In this document: positions 12,273 through 24,300 of the stretch, one piece after another
How positions within the stretch are numbered: the stretch's first letter is position 1
How the letters are laid out: each line of letters begins with the position of its first letter
NCBI GenBank assembly: GCA_947652605.1
Contig: OX393581.1
Location: forward strand, 46,399,924-46,463,923
Reading direction: 5' to 3'
Length of the DNA: 64,000 nucleotides
Source of the DNA: Elmis aenea
Lineage: Eukaryota > Arthropoda > Insecta > Coleoptera > Elmidae
Position numbers and translations under genes: made by a program
Notes under the pieces: model-generated
The model's input: the letters and a program-made list of their open reading frames with translations, nothing else
The model's database searches: none
Told to the model about the DNA's origin: nothing

Positions 12273-12655
12273 AATACGAGGCGCGTTTTTTAAGTAAGTA
12301 CCGTTTTGATAGTAAAAAAACACAACGTAATTTTTTTTAACAATTTTATTTTTACATAAACGCCTGGACCTTATTCTACTTTTTAACATAATTTCCACCT
12401 AATTTAAGGCTCTTGTCGAATCGTATGACCAGCTTCTGTATCCATCCTCATAGAAATCTGCCGCCTGATTTGCAAAACGATCCTCTATTGAGAATGCAAC
12501 GCCTTTTGTTTTGGGTTACACGACGCAGTTTATTTAAGGTCTCAGGGTCTCACAATGTGTCTCAGCATTAACTGTGCCCCCCCGAGGCAAAAAAGTCCAC
12601 AAGGAATACCCCCTGCCTGTCCCAAAGCAAAAAGCACAGTCCACATGATTTTTCG
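12273..12655 (-). mobile_element. 3' remnant of a mariner-type element
   Basis: The left boundary ACGAGGCGCGTTTTTTAAGT then AGTACCG looks like the terminal repeat of a mariner-type element. Reading the minus strand, broken frames give VDFFASGG, KLRRVTQNKRRCILN, then QAADFYEDGY..RFDKSLKLGGNYVKK, the order and wording of the C-terminal half of mariner-like transposases. The stretch between the second and third catalytic aspartates is missing (internal deletion). The upstream part is replaced by Penelope-like sequence from about 12656. Confidence 0.6.
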
Positions 12656-13020
12656 GGTTGAAATTGTTACACAAACATGATACCGGCCACAACATCAAAT
12701 TTGCCGAAACGGAAGTGATATCGAGAACATCACGATACTACCCCCGAAAAATTAGGGAAGCCATAGAGATACTCAAAAACCCAAACAACGTCAACCGAGA
12801 CAACGGCTACCCCCTTCACAATTCCTGGAAGAGGCTGTAACCAGTAGATGCACGCGCTCCAGCGCCCGTCACACGTCATTAACACAGCCTAATATAAATA
12901 TTCCAGACACAAATGACTCGCCAGTTGCTGTTTAACCAACAACCCCGATGAAGGAGGACGAAACGTCGGTTATAAAGAAACCTTCGACAAGGTTCCAACC
13001 CGGAAACAACTTATATACAA
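12656..13020 (+). mobile_element. Penelope-like element remnant (endonuclease C-terminus and terminal repeat)
   Basis: The frame from 12658 to 12840 reads HDTGHNIKFAETEVISRTS, then YYPRKIREAIEI and NNVNRDNGYPLHNSWK. The H-x-W/T-GH..I..T.V, R..REA.EI and NR..G..L...W pattern is that of the C-terminal GIY-YIG-type endonuclease region of Penelope-like elements. The tail that follows carries GATGAAGGAGGACGAAACGTC and CCTTCGACAAGGTTCCAACC. A related tail occurs at 39355-39400. Only the 3' end is present, consistent with 5' truncation. Confidence 0.6.
12944..12970 (+). ncRNA. degenerate hammerhead-ribozyme-like motif
   Basis: CCGATGA...GAAACGTC keeps the second core box (GAAA) and the GUC cleavage triplet of hammerhead ribozymes, which Penelope-like elements are known to carry. 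The first box deviates (CCGATGA instead of CTGANGA) and stem II is weak, so activity is doubtful. Confidence 0.35.
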
Positions 13021-13254
13021 TTAATATAATGTTAAATAAAAAGAAGGGGCTACAATTTTAATAGATAGTAAAAATTATTAAAACGCTAGGTTAAAAAGCA
13101 GGAAAACACATGAATAAAAATGCAAAAACTACATTCACAATAGAGAAAGCACAGTAAAAAGGACTATTTACATAGTGAAATAAATATTTTGCTTTCTAAG
13201 TAAAATGTGTACGATATCCAGTACATTTAGCATTACACCTAATGCTTTTTTATA

Positions 13255-13955
13255 CAGGGTGTTTCTTAAATATTGCGAAAAAATTCGGGAGTTAATTTTT
13301 CATCAACAATTAAGGGGGGGCTTTTACAAACAAAAAATCACTTCGGAGTTAGACCCCCCTAAAGAGGAGCGTTAAAATTCGGTTTTAATTTTATTCCTCA
13401 AATTTTGATATATGTAGGAAAATGATATTTGGTAGAGGTTTTGTACCTATTAAAAAGTTTGCCATAGTTATTTTTTTAATTATCTCCCACCTTCACAAGG
13501 GACTAAAAAGTGCGAACCTTTTGAAGGCTTAAAATTTTGCAATTTAACTTTCTTTATAAGTTTGATTTATTTAGAATCTTTTTTTATTCTCTAACTTTTC
13601 CTCGAAAACCTGCAGTTTTTGAATAAATAATTGAATGAGTGAACATTAACCATTAAATATTTTAAAATAAAACATTTTGGTGGTTACCATGATTTGTTAA
13701 TGGTCATATTGAGTAGAATACACTATACACGGGTGTTTTCGTGTTGTCACTTCTTAAACTTCAAAATGAGTTACACCTGTCAATACCAAATATCATTCTC
13801 CTAGATATACCTATCCAAATTTGTGAAATAAAATAAAAACCTATATTTACCTCGATATTTACCGCCCCTCTTTAGGGGGGTGTAACTCCGAAAGAAGACT
13901 TTAAGGGAAAAAAATTATATAAAAGCCCCCCTTAATTTTCGATAAACAATAAACA
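13255..13955. mobile_element. foldback element of the CAGGGTG family, right terminus eroded
   Basis: It begins CAGGGTGTTTCTTAAATATT after TA at 13253-13254. The block CAATTAAGGGGGGGCTTTTA near 13308 returns inverted near 13920 (AAAGCCCCCCTTAATTTTCG), as do ACCCCCCTAAAGAGG (13347) and CCTCTTTAGGGGGG (13865). The terminal CACCCTG on the right is no longer visible. A related copy lies at 17330-17680. Confidence 0.65.
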
Positions 13956-14513
13956 ATTGTAGCTATTTTATGGACGAAAATCCTTTTTTTTGTGATTATA
14001 ATTATTTACTTTGAATACTTATACAACTGAATTTTAAAAACGTGTTTTTAATTTTTTAATGAGTGTTTATTTATCAGTGTTTTAAACATAAATAATAATT
14101 TGTTCATACAATTATTTCCAATCAGTCGAAAAAATTATGTCAACAAACCTATTTTTAAAAAGAATTATTTTTACTCTCACAAAACCCCACCAATTATATT
14201 AAAGACCAACGCCAACCGACACTGACGCGTTCTTCTCTATTTTTAGCTCAAAGTGCATTACATAAACTTATAGGTACAGTGTCAACCGTCCAACACTCTT
14301 ATCAGTTCAAATGGCAGTTAACAATACTATTAACGTGGGCTGAAAAGTAATACGACACCAACAAAATTGTTGATTTTCTTGAAGCAATGTTTGAAACCAA
14401 ACTTTTGATAACCAACATAAGTCATTACTAAACAATGTTCGATTAAAAAGAGTGACTCTTACGGTTTCATTTAACGTTAGTCTTGCAATACGTGCGGCTT
14501 GAGTGTTGATAAA
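13956..14513. other. upstream region of the intact UGT gene
   Basis: This holds the presumed promoter and 5' leader. CTTATCAGTTC near 14298 fits an insect initiator (TCAGTT) and a similar TTCAGTTCAGTG lies before the dead copy near 3595. No convincing TATA box at the right distance was seen, and the transcription start is not determined. Confidence 0.3.
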
Positions 14514-15326
14514 ATGCGTTTCGTGAAAGTCTTTGTAATTTTTGTGACATTATTATCGATCTGCCAAAGTTATAGAATCTTAGGGCTTTTTCTTCATCCA
14601 GGAAAAACACATTTTGCAGTGTTTAGGCCCTTATTGACGCGTCTTAGCCAACGAGGACACGAAGTGACAGTGATCAGTTCATTTCCTCAAAATAAGAATT
14701 ATTCAAGATATAAAGACGTGGTTTTGAGCAATATTTCCGTGGCGCATAGTATCTCTTTTAAAGAGTTATTTGGAGACAAACTACAAAAGTACCTGGAACC
14801 TAAATTGATCTTCGGATTGGGTGTAGAAACTTGTAGAATGGCTTGGTCCTCGAAAGATTTCAACAGATTCCTTAAAACGGATGGCAAGTTTGATGTCATC
14901 ATAACAGAATTTTTTAATTCAAACTGTCTCTTACCGATGGTAGAAAAATACAAAGCGCCTTTCATTGGGATAAAATCGCATGTGATCATGCCCTGGGCAA
15001 ACAACTGGTTCGGAAACCCTGACAATCCTAGCTACATTCCAAATATCTTCTTAGATTTTTCCGACCAAATGTCATTTTTTGAGAGGGTTGAAAATACTAT
15101 TATAACACTATTACATCAACTTTATTACAAATATGTTATGGAACCAACCGATGATGAGCTTGTTAAACAGTATTATAACAGTGAAATTTCCATGAGTAAA
15201 CTTTTAAGTGATGTGAGCTTATTGTTGGTGAATTCACATTATTCTTTGAACAGACCTCGGCCGTTAGTACCAAATGTTATAGAAATTGGGGGTTTGCATA
15301 TTGGAGAGCAACAAAAATTGCCAATG
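14514..15326 (+). CDS. UGT exon 1 (signal peptide and acceptor-binding domain)
   Basis: This exon encodes residues 1-271, from the signal peptide to GGLHIGEQQKLPM, and ends on a codon boundary before GTAAGA. It includes FDVIITEFFNSNC and APFIGIKSHVIMPW..NPDNPSYIPN, blocks shared with the pseudogene at 3655. It carries most of the aglycone-binding half, the part that varies between UGT paralogues. Confidence 0.93.
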
Positions 15327-18300
15327 GTAAGATAAATAAAATAATTTCCGAAAAGTTCATTATTAAAAAGAGATAGGAGTAACAAATAAGCTTACAGTAA
15401 GACGTCTCTTATGTTAATTTATTTTTCCAATAGCATAACATTTTAAACAAGGTTTCACTTCTACTGTGTTTGTAGTTGGTTATTAATAATTATACAGGGT
15501 GTCCCAGAACATTTCCAGCATAGCGATCTCGCTTATTATAAAAGATACAGGTTTGCTTAAATTAGCTGAATTATTCCTAAGAATGAGAGGAGCTACAATT
15601 AATTTTTAAAAGTACAAAATTCCTCGTACTTCAGATGTTATACCAAAAAATATAAAAATGTCGAATTTTTTTTTTTCTCTGACCGTTTTATTCATTAGAT
15701 CAATTTTATTTGTAGTTTCTTAAGGTAGGTACGTTTTAATGGAGAATGTAATTGATATTTTAGATTTATTTATCACTTACCATCAGGGTTTGCTTTATTT
15801 AAATCAGCCGATTTTTTAAAATTATAATAAAGATTTCAATCAAACTTTACATTTTTTCACAGTAATCTTTTAGTTCAAAGATCTCAGAAATAAATTAATG
15901 GTTGGTCTCTTATAGACCAGTTTTAATATTTCAGAACGCTACAAGCGTAGTTTTAAAAAATTGTTATTTATGTATCAAGGCCAAAAAGTTTAACTTTTTC
16001 GGCCGCGTCTGGTTTGCTGTATAGCTTGATAAGTGATTGGTAAAATACGATACTTCTTGATTTTGTGACTTATTTATAGAAATAAATATAGCAAGAAGTA
16101 TCCCGTTAAAGAGAGAAAAATAAAGCACATTGAACTGTTTCATAGCCAACTTTGCGGACCGTAAGAAAAAATGAAGTTAATGGTAATATGTCGAAAATGG
16201 TAAGTGATAACAAAAATCTAAAATAATAGTTACATTCTATATAAAAGTACTTTCAAAATGGACAAATAAAATTGATTAATTGATTGACACATAAAAGTTA
16301 TGAGATAAAAAGAAATTCAACATTTTCATATTTTTTGCTATAACATCTGAAGTACGAGGAATTACGTAGTTTTAAAAATTGATTGTAGTTCCTCTTATTC
16401 TTAGGAATAATTCATCCAATTTATGCAAAACTGTATCTCTTATAATAAGCAAGATCCTCATCCTGGAAATGTTATCTGGGACACCCTGTATGTACACTAC
16501 AAATTATTTTCATTACTAATTGCTTATAATTACCGTGTTCTGTACGTTATTACTTAAATGATGCTGACAAACAATTGCTTGAATTTTAACAATTTGTTTT
16601 AACTTATGAAAAAAACAATTGTACTCTAACGTTCTTATTCCGTAATCTCCACCATGTTTTGAAAGCAACGTTGTGTGCATTTCAAATGTCTGCCACGCGC
16701 TCAAAATTTTTCCATCGCTACGTCGGGAAAGTACAGCAGATGCTTTGAGGATGTTTCAAATAAATAATAAATTAACCTCATTTAAATATCGAAAAGCCAC
16801 TTTACAGGGAGTATCAAAGCATTCATCAAGACTCCGCATTAATATTGATGGTACATTAGGGCAGGCAAAATTAATATCTACTAATACTTACGACACTAAC
16901 GATGTTTCCAAAATAACCATAATAATTTTCAGTTTATATCAACTTAGATTTGGCTCGTTAATAATTACGCCGAACAATTTCATTATAAAATCGTTTATGA
17001 ACTTTGTTTTATAGCCTTATCAAATTAGGGATAAAGTCGCTCCATTATTCAGTAACATTAAATACACCTACGGCAGGTTTGACTATACTGTCGCGCTGCG
17101 CTGAGTGTGATAGTAAACCTTTAAGATTTATCACAAATATTAGGAAGTTTTTAATCAGTTAAAGGTAGTATTATAAAATTCATGGTGTTTTTAAATTGTT
17201 TACATTATTTTAGGCATAATTTAAATAGATTGATTATTTTTACGACGGTGTATGCACCGCAAAAAAAGTTTCTAAATAAATCAAGCGTTAAAAAAACATT
17301 TTTAATTGCAAAATTTCAACCCACCAAAAAGTTCTGATTAAAAAAAAACAACAGGAGTCGCACTTTTCAGCCCCCTGTGGAGGTAGGAGATGAATGAAAA
17401 TATTACTATGGGAAACCTTTTAATAAGTATGAAACATCTACCAAATATCATTCTCCTACATGTAACCAAATTTGAGAAATAAAATAAAAACGAATTTGGA
17501 CAACCCTGTACAGGGTGTTTCTTAAATATTGCGAAAAAATTCGGAAGGTGATTGCTTATCGAAAATAAAGGGGTTTTTTTTATATATTTTTTTTTCTTTG
17601 ACGTCTCCTTTCGTAGTTACACCCCCCTAAAAGCGAGCGGTAAAATTAGGTTTTTATTTTATTTCTCAAACAATTAAATAATCTATATATATAAAAGAGC
17701 TTGTTTGTTTGTTTGTTTGTGTATTTGTTTGTTTGTCTGTTCGCTATAGAATCCTAGGTCCGTTGACCGATTGGGACCAAATTTTCCACAGTTACTATTT
17801 AGGACCTGACGGATCAAACGTCATATAAAGAACGGCCGGAAATGCCCGGGAACGGCCGGAAACGTCCACCGAGCGCGAGCGCGGAGCGCCAGTAGTCTGT
17901 AATTGAACGTTTGGGAACGTCCGCCGGGTGCGAGCGCGGAGCGCGAGTAGTCTGTGATTGATAAAAGAGAATTGTAATCACCCGTGCAACGCCGGGTAAA
18001 TCGCCTAGTTAACTATAAATTGTAGGTTTAAATATTCAATTCAAGTTTGGGTTTAATGTTAAAAATTTATTATTTTTGTTAATTATCTCATTATAAGCAA
18101 TTCTTATACACTTTTTAAGAAAGTTTGTGTTGTGAAGCGCAGGGTTGCCTACCATGTTTTACCTACCGTTGGTGAGCTTTTTGTCGTTTACCGCCTTGCG
18201 GTTTTAGCAACCAAGACTTGGACAGTAAACACAACTTACTGCCTTAGAAACGGGGCGCGTAAACGCATGAAATGCCCGATCGTGCAGAAATAAATTTTTC

Positions 18301-21300
18301 ATGGTCCGCTTTTTGAGTTCTTATTTTATACGATTTTTGATAAATTTATAATTTTCGGTCTCCTTTAAGCCTATAATCAAATTATCAATAAATTTGAAAG
18401 TTAAAAATATGTTTTAATTTATTAGATTCGCCTGAATTATAAAACTAGCATATTTTACATAATAATTAACCAAGCGTTTGGTTAAAAAAAATAGTATAGG
18501 TAAACAATTGTCTGATCATAATCAAACAGAAAATATGTTTCTAAGTCGTGTTGTATGTCAGCACGCTATTCTGTTTTTTATTAAGAGCCTAGTATAAATT
18601 ACACTTGCTTCATACTAGCGCCTCGTACGTAGGAACTAGGGTTTCTCATATTTGACCATTTTGCTTGTCCCGGGATTCCGGGAAGAAATCGGCCTTTGTC
18701 CCGGGATCCCGTGATGTAATAAATTATGTCAATATTTTTGAATAAATAACCTAAAAAATTAAGGGAGCGGTTTATTTCTTAAAAACGACTCCAAGTCATA
18801 TATGTAATACATTTTGCTCCATGATTATTACAAATAATTCAATAATATTGGTGAGAGAAACATACATTTGGAAATTATAACCTTTCTATTGCAATTTCAT
18901 ATTTATGAATACAATAATATAATTTTTACAATGAATTTTTGTAATGTGATTTAAGAAAACAAAGGTGATCTGTGCTTCAGTCAATTAGTCGTTTTCTTAA
19001 TTTATTAACAAAAAGTCCTGCTGCATAAAATGCTCTGTCTCTATTGATGTAGGTGAAATAGTCTTGAGAGCATCTAACATCGTTATTATCAATATAATTT
19101 CATTTATAAGCTATTTTGCTTTGAATTATCAGGGTACACAAAAATAAAACTGTAAAAGTATTTTGAAGATATTAACTTTGTAATGGAGACCGGGCTTCTT
19201 TGCACCATACTAAAAGAGAAAAATTATTTTGAAGTTTTTCCATCATTTACTGTTAGTAAAGACATTTTAAGAATAAAATTCTGATAAGTTATGATATTAT
19301 TACAAAGATCTTAGCACAAAATAAACGAAAACAACACTTTTTTAAAATCCCGGGAATTCCCGGGACAAAAAGCATTTCCCGGGAAATATAAAATAGCTTA
19401 AAATGGACCGGGATCCTAGTAGGAACTGCAGGGATACAGCGCTACAGCCCTTCCACATTTTAATGAAATTATGTATATTCTTTAAACTTGATTATATCTA
19501 AAATATACATATGAGTTGTCACTTTGAAGTTTGGAAAGTTTGCGATTTTTTTGTGAACACCCTGTACCACTAAATTTAAAATTTTTATAAATAAAATGTT
19601 GCTCCATAACCGGACTAACATTGTTGCTAAAACTTATTTCTCAACTTCAAGAAACGATTTTCTAAAATTAAGCCTGCTTATGTGAGATTTTTCGGAACAA
19701 ATTTTATAAGTTGGCAACACTGACACAAAATCAAAAAGTGAACAGATATTCATGTAGAGGTTAAAAAATGACATCCGAAGACGTAAAAATATATAGGGTG
19801 TTCCATTTAAAAAAATCTGTTTTTGTTATAGCGCAAAAATGAGACACCATGTACCTATAGCTAAAAATAATTTTATGACGTAGATCTTTTCAAACCAACA
19901 ATTTAATGTATTTAAGACATTTTTCTATCTCCTACGGGCGGGGCGCTATGAAAGCCCGACGCACTAATGCAGGACCCTGTATATACGAAGTGGCGAGTAG
20001 ACATGGAAAATGGATAACGCGTGATATACATGCTACGAGCTTACAACCTAATATATTATTATTTCTGGTGTTTTATTTTCTGTTATTCAAAAAAAAAATT
20101 AATATATTGACATTTTTGAATGTAAATGGGTGAAAATTAATCAAAATAAGTAACGACAAAAATTGAGTACAATATTTACGAGGAATCAATTTTTTTGCTT
20201 AGGCACAACTCTAAACGAGAAAATCGAAATTAAAGATTTGGGACTTTCTACATCATTTTTGACTATTTTTGATTAAGAATATAACTAATTTCAGTAAAAG
20301 AATTATTGATAAACTAATAAACCGGGCGAAGATATTTGAATATACGTAAATATACATAAAACTGTAATTAATAGTTTTATACATAAAGCATATTTCTGTT
20401 ATAATTTTTACGGGTTATGTAATTTTTTAACCCCCGTCCATAGTGAATATTTTGGTTGCATTTGTCGCTACAGCTTCTCTATCGCAAGTTTTTACGAGCC
20501 GCCACTGCTTTATACGTTATCTGCTGTATTGATTCTGGTGATAACATCTAATAAAATGTTTAAAACAAAGATCTTGCACACAAAAATTTGTACTTTTATA
20601 CAGAGTGTGAAGATTTATTTGTCATAACGCTTTAACCTAAATTACAAACACAAAAATTATGACTAAAGTAAAATCACCAAGCAAGAAATAAGAAAGATTT
20701 TTGTTCTAAAAACGGTACAGTTCAACATTTCAAGGAATATATAAGTTTTTTGGTCCTCTAAACACGTTTTGATCATTTATTTTACGATACTGTAAATCCT
20801 CTAAATCTTGCAGCAAAATTTTGCAGTTTTGGTGCGCATATTTTTAGACTCTTTCGCATTCCACGCGTTTATAATTTTTCCTAATGGAGCTCACGACAAA
20901 ATTACAAACATTATTAAACGTTCATTTTACGCGATTTTCATATAAATTGTGCAGTAATCGGATTTGGTTAATCATCGTAAAATTCAGCCCTATCCTATCC
21001 TAAAATATGCTGACTGTATACTCCAATATTTACTATCGCATTCGTTATATTTCAGAATATAGAGAAGTGGATAAGCGAATCAACGGAAGGAGTAATCTAC
21101 TTCAGTCTGGGCTCTATGATCAAAGGCCATACTTTTCCCGAGGAAAAGAGACAAATGTTTCTGCGGGCCTTTGGTCGTCTCCCGCAGCGAGTCCTCTGGA
21201 AATGGGAAAATGAAACTATGCCTGGTCAACCTGACAACGTAATGATCCAAAAGTGGATGCCTCAGTTTGATATCTTGTGTTAGTTTATTTCTTCCTTATA

Positions 21301-24300
21301 TTTTTCCACTAAATTAGTTCTGAAGATTCTCTTTAACTCAATCCGAAAATGGCAAAGAGCATCGGCACTTAACAAATACATTTTAGATGGAACTTTGTTT
21401 GTTAAACATTTATCTGAAATAAATCACTACAAAACTATTTGAGCACGTTGAAACTAACAATGACTTGACTTAATATTTACAGATAACAAAAACAGTGACA
21501 ATTAACAATGTGTGAACGGTTATTGAATTTTAAATATCATCACTCAACCCAACAAACTTGTTTACTATAATTATTTTCTCTTTCAGTTTCAATTTACAAG
21601 TATGTTGTGGCAATTTTTTACATAACAAACATTCAAATCTTCAATTATCCTATAAAATAATTGCTCAAAAGCAATTGCTTAAAAACAATTGATCGAAAAC
21701 AGTTGCTCGAAAGAAAATGGCTTGAATACTATTTCTCAAAAAATTGTTACTCGAGTGGAAAGTTCCTCGAAAGCCTAGTTGCTCAAATAACAATTTCTCG
21801 AAAAAAAAATATCTCGAAATAATGAAATAACTTACTTAAAAAAAAAAAAAATTACATATACAGTGTGACCCATTTTAAAGCGGATCACCCCCATAAAAAG
21901 TTTATTTATTGTCCGATTTTAATTAATTTTTTTTTTAACGATACATCATCAAAAAATGTAGATACTTCGCCCTATTTTAAAATTCAGTTTACACTCACAA
22001 AGCCTACTATGATTTCTTTTTCGATGTCAAAATTTGCACAATTTGTTAAGCGATGTTTTAATCTAAAATCTAACTACACCACTGGATTCGGGATGCCTTC
22101 AAATGGGTTTGTACCAAATTTTATGAAAATGTATTTGTTATTAAGAGATTATTAATTCAATATTTGTGATTAAATTGGCAACGCAGTGTTGTAAGCTATG
22201 TAAAAAATAAAAGTTAGAGTTGGCTTAAAAAAATACTTTATTTGACGTAAGGTTTTTTAAATAAGCAAAAATTTATTCGTACAGTGAGCTCGCGTTATAA
22301 GCAACTTTTGGCGGCCAATTCCAATCTAAAAGTTGCTTATAACGTGAAAGTTGCTTATATGATAGAAATAGAAACGATTCGATTTTTAACATAAATAAAT
22401 CTAGTTTTTAGTTACAAGACTAAAAATAAAAGTTCACCATAACAACGCGATCGCGGTCGCGTTGCTATGGTGATCCGTGCGCTACCTATGTCTAACGATA
22501 TACGCGCGTGCCACGTACCTTCAGTCGTGATCTATGTACTTGTACATTCCTAAAATAAAAAAATATGATGTGATTTCATGGCAAGTATACAGAGCGGATG
22601 AAACGGCCTTATTTTACAAGTGTTTACCGGACAAAACTGTAGTTCATTCACGTAAGAAAAATATTCCCGGGAGAAAAATATCCAAACGAGTTACTATATG
22701 CCGTGTTTAGCACCGGCAATCATAAATTGAACTTGATGGTCTTTGGTAAATTATGTAAGGCCAAAAAATTTTAGTAATTTCACCTACCAGTTTATTATAT
22801 TATTATACAGCGACATTCAAAAAGTCTGCAACAAATGGAAAAGTTTTTTATTATCGATTTTTCTGAAAATTTTATTCTTAATGAAAGTTAGTATATGATC
22901 TAAATCTAATTTTAAGATGAAAAAAATTAATAAAAAGTCATATGACACAAGATTTTATTGGCTTTTTAGTTTTTTGAATGTTAAAATTTAAATATAGCCT
23001 TATTTTGGGATTCTTAAAAACCCTTTCATTATTTTTTTTTGTATCTCTTAAATTAACACTTTACTCTTGCAAATATTTCAAAAATCGCTAATATCTAGTG
23101 TCATATGACTTTTTATCAAACTTTTTTAATCTTAAAATTAGTTTTAGACCATGCACCATCTTTTATCAAAAACAAAATTTTCTGAAAAAAAAATAATAAA
23201 AAACTTTTCCATTCGTTGCAGACTTTTTGAATGACGCTGTATATTAATAATCTCCTAAAAATAAAATAATTGTTAAAAAATCTATTGTTAATCTAATTTT
23301 TAAACGATATTTTACTGCCCTTTTAAGTAACCTGAATGTGTGTGAAAAAAACTGAAAGTGCTATATCACTCAAAATTTTCGTAAAAACGTAAATTTTACG
23401 AAAACTGTTGACTTTAGACCCACATAACCTTTTACGTTTTTTAAAGTAAATATTAAGAGGAATCCAAAAATGTAAAAATATACAGATGTTCTATTTAAAA
23501 TTTCAAAGTTTGAGTGCGTTTCCGGTTGAACCGGAAGTCGCATTGCAACTTTAATATTTCCTCGAATCCGAAAAATACTATAACGCTCAGATACAAAATT
23601 TCATTGTTATAACTGCAATAGTATTTTAGATATTTGTATTTTTAACTGTCACACTGACAGTTGCTTATATCGTGTACTACGATACGATAGTTGCTTATAT
23701 CGAGTGTTGCTTATAACGCGAGTTGCTTATATCGTGGGTTGCTTATATCGCGAGCTTACTGTATTAGTATTAAATTCCCAACTTTCGATATTTTCGTGAA
23801 CAATTAAATTTACAAGAAAAAAATTTAATATCTAATACAAAGAAAAAATAATAAATATTTTTTTTATGAAAATTGGTACAAACCCATTAAAAGGCATCTT
23901 GAATCAAGTGGTGTAGTCAAATTTAAGATAAAAACCCCTAAATTTTTTTTGCCAATTTTGACATCGAAAATAAATCATAGTAGGCTTTGTGAATGTAAAC
24001 TGAATTTTAAAATAGGGTGCCAAAGTACAGCTTTTGATGCTTTATCGTTAAAAAAACGGTTCTGAAAATCAAACCCTAAATAAACTTTTTATAGGGGTGA
24101 TCCGCTTTAAAATGGGCCAGACTGAAAAAATACAAACTAATTAAATGTACTAGAAAACTTGTTAACATTTTTATACACTTGGAAAAATGTATTTAAATTT
24201 ATTTACTAAGTAAAAACAGAAAAAAATCTCTATAGGGGTATATCGTCATTTAAAAAAATGTAATTGTTTTTTATTGCGCTTTTGTTATTTGAAAACAAAA

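Larger units (their letters stand above)
21861..24124. mobile_element. second-level nested element
   Basis: The left end CAGTGTGACCCATTTTAAAG then CGGATCACCCC follows TA (21859-21860). The right end is GGGGTGATCCGCTTTAAAAT then GGGCCAGACTG. The arms pair over more than 200 bases, for example CAAAGCCTACTATGATTT inverted near 23975 (AATCATAGTAGGCTTTG). The right-hand TA has decayed. No transposase is readable. Confidence 0.75.

Noticed and set aside
14499..14513. earlier in-frame start of the UGT at 14499
   Set aside because: The codon there is TTG; the first ATG at 14514 leads straight into the signal peptide.
14699..15025. 108-codon minus-strand frame
   Set aside because: It lies wholly antisense to UGT exon 1, whose + frame has clear family motifs, so it is a shadow.
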